Assembly (NCBI GenBank): GCA_946627565.1
Contig: CAMOVR010000004.1
Coordinates: 1-58,934 of the forward strand
DNA: 58,934 nucleotides
Direction: 5' to 3'
From: an uncultured Clostridia bacterium
GTDB taxonomy: Bacteria; Bacillota; Clostridia; Christensenellales; Aristaeellaceae
In this document: one piece after another, positions 23,008 to 32,895 of the stretch
How the letters are laid out: each line of letters starts with the position of its first letter
How positions within the stretch are numbered: position 1 is the first letter of the stretch
Notes under the pieces: model-generated
The model's input: the letters and a program-made list of their open reading frames with translations, nothing else
Databases searched by the model: none
Told to the model about the DNA's origin: nothing
Translations under genes and position numbers: made by a program

Positions 23008-26000
23008 GTGGCCAAAGAGTACCAAATGGCATTCAGCATCGGTGCAAAGGTACAAAGCCAGTTTGGTGCTGCTTTTAAGAGCGCACAATCCAGCGTTGTA
23101 GCTTTACAAAGCAAGATTGAATCCCTCAATAAGCAGCAAGGGAATATTACAGCGTATCAGAAAACCCAGCAGGCAATTGAAAAGACGCGGGCCAAACTGC
23201 AGCTGTATCAACAGCAGTATGCCAACCTGAAAGCTGAAATGGACAAGAGTGGAGAAGCATCCGCTTCCATGAAAAATCAGCTTCTGGCGAAAGGAAAAGC
23301 GATCAGCGATAATTCCAAAAAACTCGCCGAGCAGGAATCCAGGCTGAACACCTACGGCCAGTCCTTAAATGCTGCTGGTATTGATACGAATAACCTTGCG
23401 AAGGAAAGTGAAAACCTGGCTGCCGAACTGTCCAGCTTGAAAGCTGAACAGGAAAACGCGGCACAGGGCGCTGAGGAAATGGGCCAGAGTATGGCGGACA
23501 GCGCCAGCGCCATCGCTGAAGTTGTAGCGGCTGCTGGCCTTATGAAAGTGTTTCAAGTAGGCGTACAAGCGTTAAAAGAATGCTCCGAAGCCGCCATCGA
23601 ATATGAAACTGCTATGGCTGGTGTCAAGCGTACTGTTGGCGGCAGCGATGCTTTCCTTCAGGGCCTGGGCGAAAGTTTCAAAAACCTCTCTACGGAAATC
23701 CCGATCAGCGCTGGAGAACTGGCGGGAATCGCCACCACAGCCGGTCAGTTGGGCATTGCACAGGAGAATGTGGAATCCTTCACTACCGTCATGGCTCAAT
23801 TGGCTACAACCACGGATTTGTCGGCTGACAGCGCGGCCACAATGCTGGCTCAGTTTTCCAACATTACCGGCGTAACTGATTATGAACGCCTGGGCTCCGT
23901 GGTTGCCGATCTGGGCGATGCTACGGCCACCACCGCTTCCAAGGTTGTGGAGATGTCCCAGGGCATGGCTGCGTCTGCATCTCAGGCTGGTATGTCCTCC
24001 GTTGACATCCTGGGCATTTCTGCGGCTCTCGGTTCCTTGGGTATTGAAGCCCAAGCCGGATCCACGTCCATGTCCACCCTGATTTCCACCCTGTATAAAG
24101 CTGTTGAAACGGGCGATGGCTTGACGGAATTTGCATCCGTGGCTAACATGACCGCAGACCAATTCAAACGCGCCTGGGGAGAAAACGCCGTAGGCGCTAT
24201 GGATGCCTTTATTCAAGGCTTGAACGATACGGAACGTAACGGAAAGTCTGCAATCGTGATTCTGGATGAATTGGGCATCACCAACGTGCGGCAGACAAAG
24301 GCCATCCTGGGCCTTGCCTCCGCTGGGAGCCTGCTGTCCAACACGATTAACCAGGCTGGCAATGCCTGGAATCAGAACACCGCGCTGGCAGCCAAAGCGT
24401 CTGTGATGTACGAAACCACGGAAGCAAAGCTGGCAATGCTGGGTAACGGGTTTAATAATCTGAAAATCGCTGTTGGCGATGCGTTCACGCCTATCATCGG
24501 TGGAGCGGCCAGCGCCCTGACGGATTTGATGAGGCCCGTCACTTCTTTCATCCAAAAGAATCCTGCCCTTGTCCGGGCGTTTACCGCTGCGGCTGCCGTT
24601 GTCGGCATTACTGCTGTTGCGGTTACGGGATACGCCGCAGCTATGCGTGTGGCCGCAAAAGCCCAGGTGCTGTTTACCGCTACCATCCCCGGCTTGAATA
24701 TCGTCATGGGTATTGCTGCCGGACTTGCGGCTGTGACCGCTGGCGTGATCCTGCTGGCCGAAGCGTTCAAGAATGGTCAGCAGAGCATGGAAGAACTGGA
24801 CGCCGAGTTTGATGATCTGAACGCAGATTTCAAAAAACAAAGTAATATTCGTTCTCTCTGTGCCGAATATAGGCAGTTGCAGCAGGAGTTGTATAAAACT
24901 GCCGGTGCCACCGAGGAGCTGTCTGGCATGGGCGGTGAAACCGTTACCGTTCACGTCACGGCTGAAATCGCCGAAGGCTTCAAGGAATTGTCCGTTAATG
25001 ATTTTGTTGACGGCACAATCATTACTCTTACCGGCAAGGAAGATACTGAAGCCTTGCTGAAAGCTACGCAGTTCCTCCAGGGCGGCGAAAGCGGCTCCTG
25101 GATCCAATTGGATGCAAAAAAGGGCAGCCAGATCAGCTCTAAGGAATTGATCAATGATCTGGTCAATAATGAAGCCATTATCAAGCTGTCCGGCGAAGCA
25201 CAGCAGACGGTAGCAGCAGCCGGTTTCTTGAAACCCGGAGAGGATACTGTAGCCCTGAAAGCTCTGCCTGAGAAGTTCCGTTCAACGGAATTTATCAGCG
25301 ATGCTGCAGCAAACGGTGAAATCCAGATTGCCCTTACTCCCGGCGTAGCCAGCACACTCAACCAGTATAAGCTGCTCCAGGATTCCACGGTGAAGCTAAG
25401 CGCGGAGGCACTTTCCAAAATGGTGTATGCCGATGATTTTATGATCGGCAAGGACGTCGCACTTAACGCCCAGGCCATTGGCAAACTGTATGCAAAAGGT
25501 TTTCTGGAAGGTACGGATATTATTTATCTGAATGGCGATGTTGGTGCAAGCGGGAAGGTGACTACAGGTGATTTTATTCCTGAAAATGCCCGCGATGTCA
25601 CTATTACCGGCACGCCGCCCGATGATAAATTATCCGTTGATGATTTTGTCGAAGGCGAAACGAACGTCGGCATAACCAGTTCGCCGGAAAACAGCTTGAC
25701 CACCGAAAGCTTCATTCCTGCAGATCAGCGCTCTATTGAGATTACTGCTGAAAATGGCAATAAGCAATCGCTTACCGTTGATTCCTTCGTATCCGGCAGC
25801 AAAACCGTAGAGATTGAAGGAAAACCCAAAGGAGCGATAACCGTTGAGGACTATATTGCTGCAACCAGCAGAGTTGTCGAATTGACCGCCGACATCACCA
25901 ATTTGGATGATGTTCAGAAGGCCATTGCCTCTTTACAGGAGGAAGCCAAGGCTCTCAAAGGCGATACCGCTACAGCGAAAAAGAATCTGGACCAGGCAAA

Positions 26001-28017
26001 CACGGACCTGGCAGCCATGGAGCAGCGCCAGGGCGAACTGGAAGCCCGCCTGACCCACGCTGGAACTGAATCGGCAAAGAGCGCCATTCAGCAGGCTATT
26101 GAAGATCAGACAGCAGCCGTCGAAGCGCAGCGGGCAAAGGTAGCTGAATTGGAAGCCGCCTATTCTTCCAACGTAACGCAATACGCGATTACCCAGGCCG
26201 CTGCCGATGAACTTGCCGCGAAAGAACAGCGGCTTTCTGAGATCAAGTCAGAATTGGCAGATGCGTCCGATGCCGTCAGTTCCTCTCTTGCGGGTGAAAC
26301 CCGATCCATGGATGAACAGATCGAGCGGGCCGATCAGATTGCCAAGGGCGAGCAGGCCCGTCTTCGCAGTGAAATCTATGAAAACGCCACAAAGCAGGCC
26401 CAAAAGTATGCTGAAGCTGTACAGAAGGAAGTGAAAATTCACTCTGAATCTGACGGCTGGGTGGACGTTTATGACCGTTCGCTCAAATACGCAGGAAAAA
26501 GCACAGATGAATTGGCTGCTTCTATGGCCAGCCTTTTCGAGCAGTATGATTCCATGACCCAATTCGGTGAACAATTGGATGAATACTGGGGAACGATGGA
26601 GAAGGTGCCGGAGTTCGACTATACGTCCTCCATACAGGATATGGAGGATGAAATCTTTGCTCTCGGTTACTTGATGGGGCATGTGCTGGATTTGGGCCAA
26701 TACACCGGAAACGGGCTTGACTGGCGTGAACATATCGATGTAGACGGGCTGACTGCTACTGAAGCAACAGTTCTGTATTATACCGCTCAGTTGAGCAACC
26801 GCACAGGGGAGTATGGAGCTGCAATACAAGAAGTAACAGAAATTCAGCAAAAGTTCATTGAAAATCTGGCTTCCGGCGTGGAATCGGGCGTTCTTTCTGC
26901 GGATGAAGCATTCCAGCTTCTGTCCTCCTCCCTGAAAACGGCTGGCATGACGGAAGAACAGATTGCCGATGCCACAAAAGAACTCAGCCAAGCCATGGGC
27001 CTGGCCACTGATGAAGCGAATGGTATGGCTGATGGCATGGAGGAAATCAGCGCCAGCGCTGCGGAAGTCAATGCGGCCATGCAACCCATCCTGGATAAAA
27101 TGACCCAGCTGAGTGAGGCGTATACGGAAGCGTATGATGCTGCCTACAAGAGCATGGACGGCCAGTTCAAGCTGTTTGAAGAAGCTCCTGAGCTTACACA
27201 GCAATCTGTCGATCAGATGATCGCAGCGTTGCAAAGCCAGGCTGTTTATATGCAGGAATACACTGCGAATCTGAAAGCTGCGGGTGAAATGGGCTTGTCC
27301 CAGGGCCTCATTGCTCAACTGTCTGATGGTAGCAAGGAGAGCGCTGCTTATCTGGCGGCTATTGTTTCTGATGGCGCTACAAAGATCGATGAACTGAATA
27401 CGGCGTTTTCCAGCGTTGAAGAAGGAAAAGCCGAATTTGCCAACACCGTGGCAGAGATGGAAACCGACTTCTCCGCTCAAATGGCGGCATTGCAGGCCGA
27501 TCTTGAAGCGACGGTTGCCGCAATGGATATGTCTTCCGACGCGGCGTCTGCTGGCGCTGCTACCGTACAGGCTTTTGCCGATGGTGCCGCTGGCAAACTC
27601 AGCGCTGTAACTGCGGCGTTCCAGAAGGTGGCAGCAGCAGCGGCGGCAGCCATGAACGTGGAACTTCCCGGCCATGCCGCTGGTACCGACAATGCAGAGC
27701 GCGGCTTTGCCTGGGTTGGTGAACGCGGTCCTGAACTTATGTGGTTCAACGGCGGGGAACAGATAATGAACGCCCAGGATTCCCGCAACTTCATGCGTCA
27801 GGCCACCAGTGCCGAACCTGTGCAGGCAATCTCTGATCGTTCTGGCGGCAGCCATTACAACATCGAAGTAAAGCCGGAATTCAATATCACAGGCAGTAGC
27901 AATCCTGCCGAAACCGAAGCCCTTATGCAGCAGCAGACGGAACGGATGCGCGATATGATCGAACAAGTATTTGACGATATTGAATCAGACAGAGCGAGGA
28001 GAGTGTATACCAAATGA
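23008..28017 (+). CDS. Tail tape measure protein
   Basis: 1669 residues from GTG with AAAGGAGGG upstream. Residues 20-160 are coiled coil; 190-420 contain the TP901-type core (IEYETAMAGVKRTV, IPISAGELAGIATTAGQLGI). A hydrophobic segment (about 520-590) probably spans membranes, followed by a repetitive beta region (660-962) and more coiled coil. The C-terminal GERGPELMWFNGG is a common tape measure motif. It sets tail length and is likely ejected into the cell. Confidence 0.93.
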   Translation: MAKEYQMAFSIGAKVQSQFGAAFKSAQSSVVALQSKIESLNKQQGNITAYQKTQQAIEKTRAKLQLYQQQYANLKAEMDKSGEASASMKNQLLAKGKAISDNSKKLAEQESRLNTYGQSLNAAGIDTNNLAKESENLAAELSSLKAEQENAAQGAEEMGQSMADSASAIAEVVAAAGLMKVFQVGVQALKECSEAAIEYETAMAGVKRTVGGSDAFLQGLGESFKNLSTEIPISAGELAGIATTAGQLGIAQENVESFTTVMAQLATTTDLSADSAATMLAQFSNITGVTDYERLGSVVADLGDATATTASKVVEMSQGMAASASQAGMSSVDILGISAALGSLGIEAQAGSTSMSTLISTLYKAVETGDGLTEFASVANMTADQFKRAWGENAVGAMDAFIQGLNDTERNGKSAIVILDELGITNVRQTKAILGLASAGSLLSNTINQAGNAWNQNTALAAKASVMYETTEAKLAMLGNGFNNLKIAVGDAFTPIIGGAASALTDLMRPVTSFIQKNPALVRAFTAAAAVVGITAVAVTGYAAAMRVAAKAQVLFTATIPGLNIVMGIAAGLAAVTAGVILLAEAFKNGQQSMEELDAEFDDLNADFKKQSNIRSLCAEYRQLQQELYKTAGATEELSGMGGETVTVHVTAEIAEGFKELSVNDFVDGTIITLTGKEDTEALLKATQFLQGGESGSWIQLDAKKGSQISSKELINDLVNNEAIIKLSGEAQQTVAAAGFLKPGEDTVALKALPEKFRSTEFISDAAANGEIQIALTPGVASTLNQYKLLQDSTVKLSAEALSKMVYADDFMIGKDVALNAQAIGKLYAKGFLEGTDIIYLNGDVGASGKVTTGDFIPENARDVTITGTPPDDKLSVDDFVEGETNVGITSSPENSLTTESFIPADQRSIEITAENGNKQSLTVDSFVSGSKTVEIEGKPKGAITVEDYIAATSRVVELTADITNLDDVQKAIASLQEEAKALKGDTATAKKNLDQANTDLAAMEQRQGELEARLTHAGTESAKSAIQQAIEDQTAAVEAQRAKVAELEAAYSSNVTQYAITQAAADELAAKEQRLSEIKSELADASDAVSSSLAGETRSMDEQIERADQIAKGEQARLRSEIYENATKQAQKYAEAVQKEVKIHSESDGWVDVYDRSLKYAGKSTDELAASMASLFEQYDSMTQFGEQLDEYWGTMEKVPEFDYTSSIQDMEDEIFALGYLMGHVLDLGQYTGNGLDWREHIDVDGLTATEATVLYYTAQLSNRTGEYGAAIQEVTEIQQKFIENLASGVESGVLSADEAFQLLSSSLKTAGMTEEQIADATKELSQAMGLATDEANGMADGMEEISASAAEVNAAMQPILDKMTQLSEAYTEAYDAAYKSMDGQFKLFEEAPELTQQSVDQMIAALQSQAVYMQEYTANLKAAGEMGLSQGLIAQLSDGSKESAAYLAAIVSDGATKIDELNTAFSSVEEGKAEFANTVAEMETDFSAQMAALQADLEATVAAMDMSSDAASAGAATVQAFADGAAGKLSAVTAAFQKVAAAAAAAMNVELPGHAAGTDNAERGFAWVGERGPELMWFNGGEQIMNAQDSRNFMRQATSAEPVQAISDRSGGSHYNIEVKPEFNITGSSNPAETEALMQQQTERMRDMIEQVFDDIESDRARRVYTK
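24985..25895 (+). repeat. Internal protein repeats in the tape measure gene
   Basis: Residues about 660-962 contain repeated units of roughly 22-27 residues with the shape [LIK]-T-V-D-D-F-[VI]-x(4-6)-V-x-I-x-G-x-P. The last five are clearest (KVTTGDFIPENARDVTITG; LSVDDFVEGETNVGITSS; LTTESFIPADQRSIEITA; LTVDSFVSGSKTVEIEG; ITVEDYIAATSRVVELTA). The DNA has diverged, so the repeat is old. Confidence 0.7.
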
Positions 28018-28220
28018 GTACGTACACAACTAAATCCGGCGATATGTTTGATTTGATCGCCTTTCGGGTATACGGCAGCACCGATCACACCGCCAAGCTG
28101 ATCCGTGCAAATACGGAATATAGCGATTGCTTTATTTTCAGCGCCGGTATCGTATTGAACATACCGGCGCTTGATCAAAGCGATCTGGACACCAGCTATA
28201 TTCCTCCATGGAGGGTATAA
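28014..28220 (+). CDS. Tail protein X (LysM-like)
   Basis: 68 residues, overlapping the tape measure stop (ATGA). The sequence YTTKSGDMFDLIAFRVYGS and LNIPAL follows the P2 gpX / LysM-like pattern. In contractile tails it links tube end and baseplate hub, possibly contacting peptidoglycan. Confidence 0.85.
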   Translation: MSTYTTKSGDMFDLIAFRVYGSTDHTAKLIRANTEYSDCFIFSAGIVLNIPALDQSDLDTSYIPPWRV

Positions 28221-28223
28221 GCT

Positions 28224-29783
28224 ATGGGAGCGCTGGTAACGGGAACCACTTATGATTCCGGCGTAAAGGACCACGCTTTTCATGCCGATTTGTCGGTGTT
28301 CATTGAAGGTGTAGATATCACGGAGGATATCAGCGACAGGCTGATCACCCTTTCCTATACCGACAATGAAGAGGATGAAGCAGATGACCTACAAATCAAA
28401 ATCCACGATGCGGACGGAAAATGGCTGAAAAAGTGGCTCAATGATACCATCATGGCAGCTACAGCCAAAGAGACGAAGGGCATGACCATCGAAGCTGGAA
28501 TCAAAACCACCGAGCCTTCCGGACGTGTCCGGAAACTCGATTGCGGTGAGTTTGAACTGGACAGCATCAAAGCGTCCGGACCGCCCTCCACCGTTATTCT
28601 GAAAGGCACATCGCTCCCTTTTGGGGATGGTGTGCGCACGGAGGAGCGGGATAAAGCCTGGGAGGAGTATAGCCTTAAAAAGATCGGCGCGGAAATTGCG
28701 GGCCGCGCCGGTCTGGGGTATATGTACGATTGCTCCTCGGATCCGTACTATGCCCGCGTTGAACAAGTAAAGCAGACTGATATTTCCTTTTTGCAGGAGT
28801 TGTGCCACAAAAACGGCTTTTCCCTGAAGGTCGTAAAAGGGAAAATGGTGATTTTCAGCCAAGAGCGCTATGAAGCGCTTCAGGAAGTGGCCACTATCAA
28901 ATGGCAGGACGGCACCTATACCAAGTACGATTTTCAGACGTCGGATGGCGATGTGCATTATGCCAGATGCACCGTCCGCTATTATCACCCGGAAAAAAAG
29001 GAAGTCTTCAGCGCCACCGCCGAGGCTGATGACTATGATCCAGAGGGCGAAAACAATCAGACCCTGGTGATTACTCATGAACGGGTGGAAAGCAATGGAG
29101 AAGCTGAAGCGCTGGCAAAGCAACTCCTTCGGCTGCATAATAAGTTTGAAGCCCATTTGACCTTCACGCTTATTGGAAATCCCATGCTGGGCGCTGGTAT
29201 GTGCATTGCCCTCGAGGGCTTCGGCCTGTTTGACGATAAGTATATCATCAAGCAATGCAAGCATGAAGTAAGCAATAGCGCCTATACTACCAAAATTACG
29301 CTGCGGCCCATCATTATCCAGCCCGCCACCCCGGAAGCCGAAGCCGAAGAAAAGACCACCTTTGAGATAGGCGATATCGTCTATTTCAGCGGTGGCCTTG
29401 TTTATGAAGCGTCCGATAGCACGAATAATTCTGGCTCTCGGAAACCCGGCAATGCCAAAATTACTCTGATCGCCAAGGAAGGAGCGCCCCACCGTTATCA
29501 TCTGATCGGCGGAAAATACCTCAACGATGTGGATGGTGATTGTAACGTGTGGGGATGGGTGGATGAAGGCACCTTCTCAGGATCCGGCAATTCCGTGTCT
29601 ACTGCAAAACCGGAGAGCGGCGCTTTCAAAAATGATTCTAAAGCGAAATCGCAAACGCCCACCTGGTCCTATGGCGGGCAGGAAGTCAAGCTGTTGGGAT
29701 CCACGTCCGGCAGTAAAACGCTGGTACAGTTCCCGGATGGCAGCATGGAGTATGTATCCACGGGCGGCTTGACGAAGAAATAG
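28224..29783 (+). CDS. Baseplate hub protein, gpD-like, with extra C-terminal domain
   Basis: 519 residues. The first about 370 match P2 gpD / hub proteins (DGKWLKKWL, GEFELDSIKASGPPS, QTDISFLQELCHKNGFSLKV). The C-terminal part (FEIGDIVYFSGGLVYEASD ... RYHLIGG ... NVWGWVDEGTFS) is an SH3-like module common in Clostridia phage hub proteins, likely binding cell wall. It forms the baseplate centre with gpV and X. Confidence 0.88.
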   Translation: MGALVTGTTYDSGVKDHAFHADLSVFIEGVDITEDISDRLITLSYTDNEEDEADDLQIKIHDADGKWLKKWLNDTIMAATAKETKGMTIEAGIKTTEPSGRVRKLDCGEFELDSIKASGPPSTVILKGTSLPFGDGVRTEERDKAWEEYSLKKIGAEIAGRAGLGYMYDCSSDPYYARVEQVKQTDISFLQELCHKNGFSLKVVKGKMVIFSQERYEALQEVATIKWQDGTYTKYDFQTSDGDVHYARCTVRYYHPEKKEVFSATAEADDYDPEGENNQTLVITHERVESNGEAEALAKQLLRLHNKFEAHLTFTLIGNPMLGAGMCIALEGFGLFDDKYIIKQCKHEVSNSAYTTKITLRPIIIQPATPEAEAEEKTTFEIGDIVYFSGGLVYEASDSTNNSGSRKPGNAKITLIAKEGAPHRYHLIGGKYLNDVDGDCNVWGWVDEGTFSGSGNSVSTAKPESGAFKNDSKAKSQTPTWSYGGQEVKLLGSTSGSKTLVQFPDGSMEYVSTGGLTKK

Positions 29784-29798
29784 AAAGGGGGAATTTGA

Positions 29799-30119
29799 AT
29801 GGCCGATGAAAGAACGCTTTTCCGGCGCGGGATCGTGTCGGCTGTGGATGAAGAGAAAAAGAAAGTACGCGTGTACTTTCCCGATCTTTCCAACATGGTT
29901 TCGGATTGGCTATTCGTTCCCCAGCGGCCTTTTGAGGGGGTGGCCAAGTTTGCCCCCTTCCATGTGGACGCGGAAACAGGTTCAGCGGACGGCCATACAC
30001 ACCCTGTCTATATTTCATACAGCGATAGCACCTGGCTGCCGAAGAAGGGCGTCCAGGTGCTTGTTGTATATGAGTACGGCTTCAACAGCGCCGGTTACGT
30101 ATTGGGGGTGATTGGATGA
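29799..30119 (+). CDS. Baseplate assembly protein gpV-like (spike OB domain)
   Basis: 106 residues. RRGIVSAVDEEKKKVRVYFP and a VLVVYEYGFNSAGYVLGVIG end match the OB-fold of gpV-type proteins. It is shorter than P2 gpV and seems to lack the triple-beta spike tip, so penetration may rely on another protein. The stop overlaps the next start. Confidence 0.8.
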   Translation: MADERTLFRRGIVSAVDEEKKKVRVYFPDLSNMVSDWLFVPQRPFEGVAKFAPFHVDAETGSADGHTHPVYISYSDSTWLPKKGVQVLVVYEYGFNSAGYVLGVIG

Positions 30120-30511
30120 TTGTCGGCACTTTGGGAACGGTCACCTTTGAAGTTTCCCCTGATGTGGTTGCAACCTTCAATAATTTCTCCTGGTCCGGCA
30201 CCGCCAATTACGGTCAGCACCAGGTGCACGGCGGGAAAGCTGTGCCGGAATACGTAGGCCGCAATAGCGACCAGATCACCTTTGACGTGGTGTTTTCTGC
30301 TTTCCTCGGCGTAACCCCAAAAGCGCAAATGGACAAGTTCGCCGGAATGCTCAAATCCGGCATTGCTTATCCCCTGGTGCTGGGCACAGACGTTTATGGG
30401 AAATGGCTTGTAAGCGGCTTGTCCCGGTCCTTTGACTTGATCTATAAGGACGGCGCATTGATTTCCGCAAAGGCGAAAATAACCCTTCTGGAAGCGGGTG
30501 AGGGCGTATGA
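30116..30511 (+). CDS. Tail protein U (P2 gpU family)
   Basis: 131 residues. GTVTFEVSPDVVATFNNFSW, a conserved GQHQVHGGKAVPEYVG and LVLGTDVYGKWLVSGLSR are the signature of P2 gpU (PF06995), a tail completion protein. It lies here between V and W rather than near T as in P2. Confidence 0.85.
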   Translation: MIVGTLGTVTFEVSPDVVATFNNFSWSGTANYGQHQVHGGKAVPEYVGRNSDQITFDVVFSAFLGVTPKAQMDKFAGMLKSGIAYPLVLGTDVYGKWLVSGLSRSFDLIYKDGALISAKAKITLLEAGEGV

Positions 30512-30825
30512 CGGTAACCATCAATCCCAAGGAAGAAATCAAGCTGACTTTCTTTCCTTCCTCCCTGGTGGAAGAAGTGATTCAGAATGTCTATTGTATC
30601 CTGCAAACGCCTTATTGCTCGGTGCCATGCTACCGGGAGTTCGGCGTAAAAAATGAATATCTGCATCGGCCCATCAACGTAGCTCAAAGCGCGTTTGTTT
30701 CTGCCATTGTGGAAGCAATTAACGAGTTTGAACCTCGCGCCCAGGTAACCCGCGTGACTTTCGATGTGGATGTGAATGAACCGGGCCATTTGATCCCGAA
30801 CGTGGAGGTGACGATCAGTGAGTAG
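30508..30825 (+). CDS. Baseplate wedge protein, gpW/gp25-like
   Basis: 105 residues. Contains the gp25-like segment VEEVIQNVYCILQTPYCSVPCYREFG and paired beta strands at the C-terminus. The gp25 lysozyme-like fold joins the wedge to the sheath. It overlaps both neighbours by a few nt. Confidence 0.85.
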   Translation: MTVTINPKEEIKLTFFPSSLVEEVIQNVYCILQTPYCSVPCYREFGVKNEYLHRPINVAQSAFVSAIVEAINEFEPRAQVTRVTFDVDVNEPGHLIPNVEVTISE

Positions 30826-31975
30826 GGCCGGAAGTGATTATCAGTTTGTTTCGGAAAGTTCCACCGCCATTGAGGAAAGCGTTACCCAGGCATATACGGC
30901 GATCACGGGCCAGGGCGTGCGGAACGCATCCCCGGAAAAACTGTTCATTAAATGGGTTACCGCCATGCTGGTCCAGGCATACGCCAGCATTAACATAGCC
31001 GGAAACCAAAATATCCCGTCCAGAGCGGAAGGGCAGAACCTGGATGCTCTGGGCGAATTGTTTTATGCCAGCACGCGCCCTCAAGCCACAGCTGCCGGTG
31101 TACAGATGGAATTCACCATATCCACCGAACAGACTTCCGTTGTGCTGGTGCCTGCTGGAACGCGGGTAACCACGGATGATGGCGCGGTGAACTTTTTCAC
31201 CGATGAAGATGCCTTTATTCCTATCGGAGAAACTACCGTGATCGTGCATTGCACCTGTGACACCGTGGGCGTGATAGGCAATGGTTACGCCATCGGGGAA
31301 ATCACCAAGTGCGTGGACGTGTTTCCGTATTATGCCTCCTGCGCCAACGTGGATGAATCTGATGGCGGCTCCGATACCGCTACCGATGAAGAGTATTATG
31401 CGCTCATGGTGGCCAGCTTAGCGGCCTATTCCTGTGCGGGTGCGGAAGACGCTTATATGTACTTTGCCAAAAGCGTATCGACGGATATTGAGGACGTGCT
31501 TGTCAATTCTCCCACGCCAGGCGAAGTGCGTATCTATGTGCTGATGAATACCGGCGCAGCTGCCGGGACGGAGATCAAGAATCTGGTGTATGCCGCGTGC
31601 AGCGCAAAGGAACACCGTCCTATGACCGATCTGGTTCTGGTCAGCGATCCTGATACCGTGTCTTATGATATCGATATCACATTCTATATCGCCAATAACG
31701 CCACCAGCAGCGCTTCCGACATCGCCAGCGCCGTCAACGACGCTGTGAATAATTTCGTTTCCTGGCAGGCGGGGAAGCTGGGCCGCGATATCAACCCATC
31801 CACGCTGATCAGAATGATCATGGCTGTGAATGGCGTGAAACGGGTGGAGGTTGTGTCTCCCGAATTCACCGTTCTCCGGGATGGCACTGATATTTCTACC
31901 CTGGCTCTTTCTGTTCCTCAGCTGGCGCAGATCAATACCATCTCCATAACGAATGGGGGCTATGAGAATGAGTAA
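30818..31975 (+). CDS. Baseplate assembly protein J
   Basis: 385 residues from GTG with GGAGGTGA upstream. The J family features are visible: RNASPEKLFIKWVTAMLVQ, SRAEGQNLDALGELFY, VVLVPAGTRVTTDDG and ATDEEYYALM. It forms the main wedge body that binds sheath, gpW and gpI. Start and stop overlap the neighbouring genes. Confidence 0.92.
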   Translation: MSRAGSDYQFVSESSTAIEESVTQAYTAITGQGVRNASPEKLFIKWVTAMLVQAYASINIAGNQNIPSRAEGQNLDALGELFYASTRPQATAAGVQMEFTISTEQTSVVLVPAGTRVTTDDGAVNFFTDEDAFIPIGETTVIVHCTCDTVGVIGNGYAIGEITKCVDVFPYYASCANVDESDGGSDTATDEEYYALMVASLAAYSCAGAEDAYMYFAKSVSTDIEDVLVNSPTPGEVRIYVLMNTGAAAGTEIKNLVYAACSAKEHRPMTDLVLVSDPDTVSYDIDITFYIANNATSSASDIASAVNDAVNNFVSWQAGKLGRDINPSTLIRMIMAVNGVKRVEVVSPEFTVLRDGTDISTLALSVPQLAQINTISITNGGYENE

Positions 31976-32882
31976 CGCCATCACAAAGGATGCGCTCATG
32001 CAAGTGCTGCCTGCCCCGTTATCCAACGATCAGGGTATGCATGACCTGGGCGAAGCCGCAGCCACCGCATTGGCGGCACTATGGCAGAAAGTTGGCATTC
32101 CCAACCTCTATCCACACATTGATGACATGCCGGAAGATCTGCTGGATATCCTGGCTAAGGATTTCAAAGTGGATTGGTATAAATACGACTATGGCATCCG
32201 GGCAAAGCGTGCTTTGATCAAGGATGCTATTTTTGTGCACCAGCATATGGGCACTGTGGCGGCTGTCGAAAAAGCGCTTACTGACGTCTGGCCTCCTTCC
32301 TCCGTGGAGGAGTGGTTTGAGTACGGCGGCGATCCCTATTTCTTCCGCGTTATCCTGGAAGCGCAATCGGCAGAAGAACCGATCATGGTAAACAGTGCCC
32401 TGGACGTGATTCATTTTTATAAGCCGGTCCGCGCTCATCTGGAGGGCGATCTCCCTATTGTGCGTGTCACCTTCGGCATCGTGATTCAAACGAGCAAGGA
32501 ATCCCACAAATATCATGTGGATTCCAGCGGCACAAAGCCCCGGTGGGCCACCCACGGCAATAAATCCAACGAACAGATTGTGGTTGAAACCGAGCCGCAT
32601 TCCTCGAAATATCAATCTCCTGTAACAGGCCAAATGACAGCCGGTTTATGGCCAAGCATCGCCACTCACGGTGTGCGTTCCGTATCCAATGTGATCGTTG
32701 AATCGGATAATGAGGGGCACACCTACAATCCTCCTTTGACAGGCCAGGCCACAGCTGGTACACATCCCAATATTGCCACACACGGAAACGCTGACGCGAA
32801 CGGCTTATACGTTGGGGTTTCCGCTTCGGAATCTTCCTATGCAGCGCGTCCGTGTGGGACTTCGCTCAATTCTCTCATGTAG
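31968..32882 (+). CDS. Tail protein I with C-terminal repeats
   Basis: 304 residues; ATG 31968 follows GGGGG and overlaps gene J. Residues 1-175 match P2 gpI (DALMQVLPAPLSNDQGMHDL, IPNLYPHIDDMPEDLLDIL, ADLLD-like helices). After this come three or four related units of about 35-39 residues with T-G-x-x-T-A-G-x-x-P-x-I-A-T-H-G. They are absent from standard gpI and may mediate fibre binding. Confidence 0.85.
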   Translation: MSNAITKDALMQVLPAPLSNDQGMHDLGEAAATALAALWQKVGIPNLYPHIDDMPEDLLDILAKDFKVDWYKYDYGIRAKRALIKDAIFVHQHMGTVAAVEKALTDVWPPSSVEEWFEYGGDPYFFRVILEAQSAEEPIMVNSALDVIHFYKPVRAHLEGDLPIVRVTFGIVIQTSKESHKYHVDSSGTKPRWATHGNKSNEQIVVETEPHSSKYQSPVTGQMTAGLWPSIATHGVRSVSNVIVESDNEGHTYNPPLTGQATAGTHPNIATHGNADANGLYVGVSASESSYAARPCGTSLNSLM

Positions 32883-32895
32883 GAGGTGAGGATAT

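Noticed and set aside
26248-27966. Long minus-strand frame opposite the tape measure gene
   Set aside because: Antisense shadow of coiled-coil sequence; translation is His/Arg/Phe-rich and not protein-like.
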